Program-made: the position numbers and the translations under genes | The notes under the pieces: generated by a model | What the model was told of the DNA's origin: nothing | Databases searched by the model: none | Seen by the model: only the letters and a program-made list of their open reading frames with translations | From: Phycisphaerales bacterium | GTDB lineage: Bacteria; Planctomycetota; Phycisphaerae; Tepidisphaerales; Tepidisphaeraceae | Length of the DNA stretch: 6,867 bases | Assembly (NCBI GenBank): GCA_028288905.1 | Contig: JAQGHJ010000476.1 | Span: 1-6,867, forward strand | Direction: 5' to 3' | Part shown: in pieces, positions 1-6,867 of the stretch | Position numbering within the stretch: position 1 is the stretch's first letter | Layout: each line of letters starts with the position of its first letter

Positions 1-740
1 AACTCCAGTTCGTACGGCATCCCGGGGTAACGGCTCTTGCCCGGGTGGGCCGGCCGCTTGTCGGTGAACATCACCCGGTCGCCGGTGCCGGTCGCGTGGA
101 TGATCTTCTTCTCCGTGCTGCCCATACCGGTCTTCGCCACCGTCTTGGCGTACACCTTCCGGTTGGCGAATAGGATCGCGTCGGCCCACCGCTCCAGGGC
201 GGCGGCCCCGTCCTTCTGCATGGCGACTTCGTACGTGTCGTACGGGGCGTCGGCCGTCGGATCGTTGAATGTCTTGACGGCGACGTGGGCGATCAGGATG
301 CAGCCCATGCCCCGCTCGTTGCGGAGGTAGTCGAGCGCCGTCAGCACGTCCCGCCACGGCTTCAGGGCCTCTTTATACCCCTTGCCGTACCCGCCGAGCA
401 CTCGCTCGATCTGCCCTTCGGCCAGGCCGTGAAGGCGGCACGTCTCGTCGAACACTAGCGGCTCCAGCGCGCTGACGCTGTCGATAACGAGCGTCTTGAA
501 GTCGTGCGGGTCGGACGCGAGGGCCGACAGGGCGGCGATTAGCTCGCCGTAGCTGTTGATGGTCGGCGTCTTGGCCGCGTTGATCTCGTCGATGCCTTCC
601 TCTCTGATGATCGGGAGGAATAACGGGTTAGGCGCGCCAGCCGCCCAAGTGCTTTTGCCGATACCCTGAACCCCGGGCATGAGGATTCGGGGGGCTCGCT
701 CGGCTTTGCCGCGGCTGATACTGGATAGGTTGAAGGCCAT
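1..740 (-). CDS. Phage-type RecA-fold ATPase (Sak4/AAA_24-like), partial at C-terminus
   Basis: The frame is open from an ATG at 740-738 to the left edge (246 codons, no stop in the window). Seen: a Walker A motif GVQGIGKS at residues 23-30 (Lys29), a Walker B strand TLVIDS at 83-88 (Asp87), and a third beta strand GCILIAH near 146-152 whose His may act as a gamma-phosphate sensor. This order, close to the N-terminus and followed by a stretch resembling EVAMQKDGAAALERWADAI, fits the phage-encoded nucleotide-binding proteins grouped as AAA_24 or Sak4, RecA-like ATPases that work with single-strand-binding or annealing proteins in phage DNA recombination. The start is supported by AAAGGA at 756-751, 10 nt upstream. 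It lies 98 bp downstream of the 125-residue protein on the same strand and is probably co-transcribed with it. Family assignment is from motifs and memory of the family, not a search; another P-loop ATPase of a phage early region is the alternative. Confidence 0.85.
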   Translation of the reverse strand, partial: MAFNLSSISRGKAERAPRILMPGVQGIGKSTWAAGAPNPLFLPIIREEGIDEINAAKTPTINSYGELIAALSALASDPHDFKTLVIDSVSALEPLVFDETCRLHGLAEGQIERVLGGYGKGYKEALKPWRDVLTALDYLRNERGMGCILIAHVAVKTFNDPTADAPYDTYEVAMQKDGAAALERWADAILFANRKVYAKTVAKTGMGSTEKKIIHATGTGDRVMFTDKRPAHPGKSRYPGMPYELE

Positions 741-748
741 CGTTTCGG

Positions 749-756
749 TTTCCTTT
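749..756 (-). promoter_or_regulatory. Ribosome binding site of the phage-type ATPase
   Basis: On the minus strand AAAGGA (756-751) lies 10 nt before the ATG at 740. It decides the start: a longer reading frame in another phase crosses this region, but only the ATG at 740 opens the frame with Walker motifs. Confidence 0.6.
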
Positions 757-838
757 CGATGATGCCGACCAGGGGGTTCGACTTGGCCGGTGGACGATGC
801 TCGCGTTGTCGATGCTCATCCCGGCGAACGCGGCGGGA

Positions 839-1216
839 TCACGCGGCCTTGGCCGCCTTCGGCCTCCGGGCGCGGGCGTTGATGATGCGGGCCACCTCAA
901 CTGCCTGCTCGGAATGCATGATCCGGATTGACCGGCGAAAGCTCCGTTGGCTTGGGTTCGCTTCGACCCGCTCGTCATGCCGACGGTCCGACGGGCGGCA
1001 CGCGGCCAGGAATCGAGCTTCCTCGGAATCGCTCATCACCTTCAGGCGGAACCACCAGATCGTCATGCCGGCGGCCCCGGCCCTGGCCGCGTTCTTTTGG
1101 TTGAACCGGCACCCGTCGGGGAAGAGCCGTCGGAACCTCTGAACCTGCGTCGAGCACGCTCCTAGTGAACGCAACCAGTCGGCCGTGATGAAGCGGGGAA
1201 CCTTGACGGTGGGCAT
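839..1216 (-). CDS. Small basic phage-associated hypothetical protein (125 aa)
   Basis: An ATG at 1216 is preceded by a strong AAGGAG (1230-1225) at 8 nt; a TGA closes the frame at 839. Residues 10-35 contain ITADWLRSLGACSTQ followed by VQRFRRLFPDG. I recall this Trp-Leu-Arg, Gly-Ala-Cys, Gln-Val, Phe and Pro-Asp-Gly pattern from many short proteins of phages and GC-rich bacteria, where it tends to form two or three short helices; its function is unknown to me. The second half is rich in Arg and Ala, with a helical stretch (EQAVEVARIINARARR) and a Lys/Ala C-terminus, which suggests nucleic-acid contact, although this is only composition. It lies between the Pro/Ala-rich protein and the recombination ATPase on the same strand, so an early phage operon is likely. 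No catalytic motif, signal peptide or membrane segment is visible. Confidence 0.75.
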   Translation of the reverse strand: MPTVKVPRFITADWLRSLGACSTQVQRFRRLFPDGCRFNQKNAARAGAAGMTIWWFRLKVMSDSEEARFLAACRPSDRRHDERVEANPSQRSFRRSIRIMHSEQAVEVARIINARARRPKAAKAA

Positions 1217-1224
1217 GGGGGAGT

Positions 1225-1230
1225 CTCCTT
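1225..1230 (-). promoter_or_regulatory. Ribosome binding site of the 125-residue protein
   Basis: AAGGAG on the minus strand, 8 nt upstream of the ATG at 1216; close to the ideal Shine-Dalgarno sequence and the main support for this gene being real. Confidence 0.75.
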
Positions 1231-1303
1231 GGTTGGGCCGACCGGGATCATCGGCGAGCCGGCGGCCGAGACGTGAGGCGGGTAAGGGCGGCGTACGGTT
1301 CGG

Positions 1304-1834
1304 TTAATTGCGGTGGTTAATCGGGTCCGCTACAGGCCAGGTACTCCAGCCGTTGCGGCGATCTTCGGCCGGGGCATGAGATCCCGAGGAGCCGCAGAGA
1401 ATGGCCGGCCGGGCGTCCGTTGGCGGCGTCGAACATGCCGACGGGGCGGCGAGAGGGTAGAACGGCACGACGCTCGCCGGGAGGCGGGCCACGTCGCGCA
1501 CGGCGGCGGCCGTGGACGCGGCCCAATACTCGGTCGGGTGGCGGGTCGGCTGGTTGCCGTGGCCGGGGTACTGGCAGCCGTGCCAGAATAAGCCCCGCCG
1601 CGGGTCGTCGATCAGCACGCGGAAGGTGTCGGGCGGGGATGCGGGCGACCCGTAAGGCGACCCGTAATGGACCCGGGAATCCGGGGCAATTTGTTCGCCG
1701 TCCGTTCGGGCGGCGGGCGACGCCGGGGCGTCCGCGGGAACCGCGGAATCCGAGGCGTTTACAGGGATTTCAGGGGATTCGGGGGAACGGGTCGCCGGGG
1801 TCGGCGATCCATTTGTAAAGCGGCGAAGGGTCAA
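1304..1834 (-). CDS. Pro/Ala-rich hypothetical protein, start uncertain
   Basis: The frame ends with TAA at 1304. It is convincing from about 1640 leftward: codons of the stretch DTFRVLIDDPRRGLFWHGCQ and of EYWAASTAAAVRDVARLP end almost entirely in G or C, as in the neighbouring genes. The first ~70 residues are rich in Pro, Ala and Ser, look disordered, and contain a duplicated GSPYGSP. The furthest start in frame is a TTG at 1834 that lies inside the tRNA fragment, with a GGAAGG only about 1 nt before it, so either the start is elsewhere or the frame was opened by the integration junction. I see no in-frame ATG. The C-terminal part has three Cys and several His and Trp but no recognisable motif. 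I do not recognise a family. Its place as the gene nearest the tRNA fragment suggests an accessory gene of the element. A shorter protein or a truncated remnant is equally possible. Confidence 0.45.
   Translation of the reverse strand: MTLRRFTNGSPTPATRSPESPEIPVNASDSAVPADAPASPAARTDGEQIAPDSRVHYGSPYGSPASPPDTFRVLIDDPRRGLFWHGCQYPGHGNQPTRHPTEYWAASTAAAVRDVARLPASVVPFYPLAAPSACSTPPTDARPAILCGSSGSHAPAEDRRNGWSTWPVADPINHRN
1644..1667. repeat. 12-bp perfect tandem duplication
   Basis: GGCGACCCGTAA occurs twice without spacing (1644-1655 and 1656-1667). It lies inside the Pro/Ala-rich frame and adds four residues in phase, giving the repeated Tyr-Gly-Ser-Pro. It looks like a recent slippage event that kept the frame, which mildly supports that frame being translated. 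Confidence 0.8.
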
Positions 1835-1866
1835 ACCTTCCGGGGGTTCGAATCCCCCTCCCGGCT
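1813..1866 (+). tRNA. 3' half of a tRNA gene (tRNA-Tyr-like), probable attachment-site remnant
   Basis: Seen on the plus strand: an anticodon-loop-like TTGTAAA (1813-1819); a 3' anticodon-stem strand GCGGC (1820-1824); a long variable arm with stem GAAGG (1825-1829) and CCTTC (1836-1840); a perfect T arm (GGGGG 1842-1846, loop TTCGAAT, CCCCC 1854-1858); and an acceptor strand TCCCGGC (1859-1865). The long variable arm together with G-T-A after T33 points to Tyr. A matching GCCGC for the 5' anticodon stem is absent upstream. A GCCGGGG at 1794-1800 could pair with the acceptor strand, but the space to the anticodon loop is far too short for a D arm. No CCA follows. It is therefore a non-functional 3' fragment. 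Such fragments typically mark the far end of an element integrated into a tRNA, with the intact gene at the other end. tRNA-Thr (UGU) is a weaker alternative. Confidence 0.6.
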
Positions 1867-2254
1867 CTTTCCCCTTCGTCGTTCGGCCGTGTAGCGATCG
1901 GTAACAATCCGTAGCACGAGGTGCACCGCGAATCAGTCGGTCGATCGGGCTTAGGGTCCGTCCGTAACACGGGCTTCTATCTGCCTTCTATCTGCTTTGT
2001 TCAACGCGTGAAGGCCGGAGGCGGCCGTCGATGTTTTGAACAGAGCTGATTCCTACCCGTGCGTTCTCAAGGGAACGACCACTGAGCAAGCGACTGCCGT
2101 CACGGGCGTTAAGGGGAGCGACGCTCCGGGAACCGCTCTAGCACGGGCTGGAAGCCCGTATCACGGAGGGGCCGGCCCGAGGCTCGGGTGTGCTAGTCAT
2201 CCGCTGAACTCATTATATCAAGCGGCCGATTTGGTGCGGCCGCCCCGATCACCC
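1867..2254. other. Gene-free stretch between the tRNA fragment and the response regulator
   Basis: I find no credible coding sequence here; a plus-strand frame starting at 2036 runs on through the antisense of the regulator gene and has no ribosome site or coherent composition. The stretch holds the 11-bp tandem duplication at 1974-1995 and the cluster of inverted repeats at 2013-2264. It probably belongs to the resident chromosome rather than to the element, since it lies on the distal side of the tRNA fragment. Confidence 0.6.
1974..1995. repeat. 11-bp perfect tandem duplication
   Basis: CTTCTATCTGC is present twice in tandem (1974-1984 and 1985-1995). It is less GC-rich than its surroundings. 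No function is evident; a replication slippage product or a binding site for a protein dimer are both possible. Confidence 0.8.
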
Positions 2255-2264
2255 TCAGGATCGG
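2013..2264. repeat. Cluster of seven short inverted repeats
   Basis: Perfect arms are visible at GGCCG/CGGCC (2013-2017, 2022-2026), CGTTC/GAACG (2062-2066, 2073-2077), GGAGCG/CGCTCC (2115-2120, 2122-2127), ACGGGCT/AGCCCGT (2143-2149, 2153-2159), CCCGAG/CTCGGG (2176-2181, 2183-2188), GCGGCCG/CGGCCGC (2222-2228, 2237-2243) and CCGATC/GATCGG (2245-2250, 2259-2264). The 2143-2159 unit with its GGA loop resembles a short palindrome I recall as frequent in planctomycete intergenic regions, so at least part of this is probably a dispersed REP-like element. The last hairpin overlaps the stop codon of the response regulator gene and, with the one before it, could help end its transcription, although no U-tract follows. 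Confidence 0.6.
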
Positions 2265-2671
2265 CCGACCCAGCCGCCGGGCGGGCGGGTGGGAGCGGGC
2301 GGGTGGGGGGTCGCGAGCCGCTCGACCGTGGCGGCCAGCTGTTCGAAACCGGTCAGGGCCTTCACCAAGTACTCCTGCGCCCCCAGGTCCAGCGCCCGCT
2401 GGCGGGCCCCCGGGTCGCTCAACGCCGAGTACATCACGACCGGCACGCCTTGGGTCCGGGCGTCAGCCCGCAAGGCGGCCAGCACGTCGTACCCACTCAG
2501 GCCCGGCAGCATCACGTCCAACAGCACCAAGTCGGGTCGGCTCGCGAACGTGAAGTCCAACGCGGCCGGCCCGTCAGTCACGCACGTCGCGTCGTGGCCG
2601 GCGTGCCGGAGCAGCCGGCCCAGCATCGAGCACTGGTCCGGGTGATCGTCCACCACCAATACGGTACTCAC
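2255..2671 (-). CDS. Single-domain response regulator (CheY-like receiver)
   Basis: A complete gene of 138 codons from GTG at 2671 to TGA at 2255, with GAGGGAG (2685-2679) 7 nt before the start. The protein is one receiver domain: acidic pocket Asp8-Asp9, phospho-acceptor Asp52 in the strand LVLLDVMLPG, Ser82 as the switch hydroxyl, Tyr101 as the rotating aromatic, and Lys104. All residues needed for phosphorylation are present. There is no output domain; the sequence ends about 16 residues after the last helix in a Pro-rich tail (PHPPAPTRPPGGW). It should act in the cytoplasm as a phosphate carrier or by binding a partner protein, as CheY and Spo0F do. The nearest candidate kinase is the hybrid kinase upstream on the same strand, but 609 bp separate the two and a separate promoter is likely. 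Partner identity is inference. Confidence 0.93.
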   Translation of the reverse strand: MSTVLVVDDHPDQCSMLGRLLRHAGHDATCVTDGPAALDFTFASRPDLVLLDVMLPGLSGYDVLAALRADARTQGVPVVMYSALSDPGARQRALDLGAQEYLVKALTGFEQLAATVERLATPHPPAPTRPPGGWVGRS

Positions 2672-2678
2672 GGCAACA

Positions 2679-2685
2679 CTCCCTC
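2679..2685 (-). promoter_or_regulatory. Ribosome binding site of the response regulator
   Basis: GAGGGAG on the minus strand ends 7 nt before a GTG codon at 2671. It decides the GTG start, which also places the receiver's first beta strand (TVLVVDD) directly at the N-terminus as usual. Confidence 0.7.
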
Positions 2686-2738
2686 AAGGCATCCGGCCGT
2701 TGGATCTCGAATCGGACGCGCTTACTCCACGTCCGGTC

Positions 2739-2762
2739 CCGATCCAGATAACATCGGATCGG
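2739..2762. repeat. Inverted repeat upstream of the response regulator
   Basis: CCGATCC (2739-2745) and GGATCGG (2756-2762) are perfect complements around a 10-nt spacer, about 70 bp before the regulator's start. The same core (CCGATC/GATCGG) occurs as the hairpin overlapping the regulator's stop codon, so the gene is bracketed by two similar palindromes. It could be an operator for a dimeric regulator or a mobile palindromic repeat. Confidence 0.55.
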
Positions 2763-2924
2763 CCCCCGTTAAGTATGCCGTGATACGGGAAACACGGTCC
2801 GCGAATAACCCTAGAAATTCACGAAAGTTCATGCGAGCGGGCTCAACCGAGTTTTCCCCATATGTGTGGACGATCACTCGTAGGCGAAAGACAGAGGGAG
2901 ACTAGTAAGAACGACGGGAGGACT

Positions 2925-3161
2925 GTGAACACGATGCGAGATGGGAAAGGCGGGGTGCGATGGGCTGTGGGTAAACCGCTACCCGTGGCCGGGCTAGGGC
3001 TCGCGAGTCTGTTCGGGATTCAAAGCAACGCTCAAGATTGTGTAGCGGGTCCGGAGGAGCCCCAGCTGGAAGGGTGGGCTCGAAACGTCCGGACCATCCA
3101 GGTGCCGGAACCCCGCCCTTCCGGGTGGGCTACCCAGGGTCTGCTACACAAGTTCACGTAA
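2925..3161 (+). CDS. Possible small exported protein (weak candidate)
   Basis: A plus-strand frame of 79 codons from GTG at 2925 (or 76 from ATG at 2934) to TAA at 3161, with GGGAGGA at 2916-2922 just before it; the spacing is short for the GTG and long for the ATG. The N-terminus has several basic residues followed by a hydrophobic stretch (PVAGLGLASLFGI) and SNAQ, like a short signal peptide with a cleavage site after Ala. The C-terminal third runs through an inverted repeat (3068-3122), so the end of the protein may be repeat-derived. No family is recognised. It might be the 5' remnant of a longer secreted protein cut short by repeat insertion, or not be a gene at all. Confidence 0.25.
   Translation: MNTMRDGKGGVRWAVGKPLPVAGLGLASLFGIQSNAQDCVAGPEEPQLEGWARNVRTIQVPEPRPSGWATQGLLHKFT
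3068..3122. repeat. Inverted repeat with 11-nt arms
   Basis: GGAAGGGTGGG (3068-3078) can pair over its full length with CCCGCCCTTCC (3112-3122), with one G-U pair in RNA; the loop is 33 nt and contains the palindrome GTCCGGAC (3087-3094). A further GGGTGGGCT copy at 3123-3131 repeats 3072-3080. It looks like a dispersed intergenic repeat. Confidence 0.5.
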
Positions 3162-3198
3162 TGCCAATGCTATAGCCACTTGGGGCCCCTCACCCCAA

Positions 3199-3219
3199 CC
3201 CTCTCCCGGAGGGAAAGGG
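3199..3219. terminator. Palindromic repeat downstream of the hybrid kinase, possible terminator
   Basis: CCCTCTCCC (3199-3207), loop GGA, then GGGAAAGGG (3211-3219): a 9-bp stem with one mismatch, 62 bp beyond the kinase stop codon. The flanking sequence (CCCCTCACCCCAACCCTCTC, 3187-3206) matches a palindromic repeat I recall as widespread in many bacterial genomes just after genes. No T-run follows on the minus strand, so intrinsic termination would be weak. Confidence 0.5.
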
Positions 3220-3280
3220 GGCCGAAGCTGGTGGGGCCGGTCCCGGCGACCGGCTGGGAGGCCGCCCCTGCCCGCCCCGC

Positions 3281-6867
<3,587 letters not shown>

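Noticed and set aside
628..978. Minus-strand 116-codon frame between and across the two phage genes
   Set aside because: It overlaps both better supported genes in another phase and has no motif; the AAAGGA site serves the ATPase start at 740.
1825..1866. Class I tRNA with a CAA anticodon (Leu) in GTCAAAC
   Set aside because: The stem has a mismatch and there would be no variable loop before the T stem; the long variable arm reading fits better.
1770..1970. Minus-strand frame containing GIRTPG
   Set aside because: This peptide is the antisense translation of the tRNA T arm, a common false gene.
2212..2217. TATAAT on the minus strand
   Set aside because: A perfect -10 hexamer, but no -35-like sequence lies at the right distance and no gene starts just downstream, since it follows the regulator's stop codon.
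2036..2905. Plus-strand 289-codon frame over the response regulator
   Set aside because: It is antisense to an intact receiver gene with all active-site residues, has no ribosome site, and its composition is incoherent.

Overview
The window is GC-rich. Codons in the credible genes end mostly in G or C, and every credible gene reads leftward (minus strand). The mix of a very large chemotaxis-type hybrid histidine kinase, a stand-alone receiver, and intergenic DNA full of short GC-rich hairpins resembles Planctomycetota, perhaps a Gemmata-like lineage. That placement is inferred from style, not from a marker gene. Layout: (A) 1-1834 looks like the edge of an integrated phage-like element. It holds the start of a RecA-fold ATPase of the phage recombination type (Sak4/AAA_24-like, cut by the left edge), a small basic protein of 125 residues, and a Pro/Ala-rich protein of unknown function. 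(B) At 1813-1866 lies the 3' half of a tRNA on the plus strand: half an anticodon loop, a long variable arm, the T arm and an acceptor strand, without a proper 5' half. This is what an element integrating into a tRNA gene leaves at its far end, so I read it as the boundary between the element (left) and the resident chromosome (right). (C) 1867-2254 has no gene but carries an 11-bp tandem duplication and a run of seven short inverted repeats. (D) 2255-2671 encodes a single-domain response regulator with all receiver residues intact. (E) 2672-3280 is mostly intergenic, with inverted repeats and one weak plus-strand reading frame that could encode a small exported protein. (F) 3281 to the right edge is the 3' part of a giant signalling gene: CheR methyltransferase, coiled coil, several PAS domains, HisKA, HATPase and a receiver. 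Its start lies outside the window. How the parts fit: the kinase and the stand-alone receiver probably form one phosphorelay, the kinase passing phosphate to its own receiver and possibly to the small regulator 609 bp downstream. Neither has a DNA-binding domain in view, so output is likely through protein contacts. The phage-like genes are a separate unit. The most unusual details are the tRNA-fragment junction, the hairpin cluster, and a run of seven A next to a hexanucleotide repeat in the linker between kinase core and receiver, placed in a perfect -1 slippery register.
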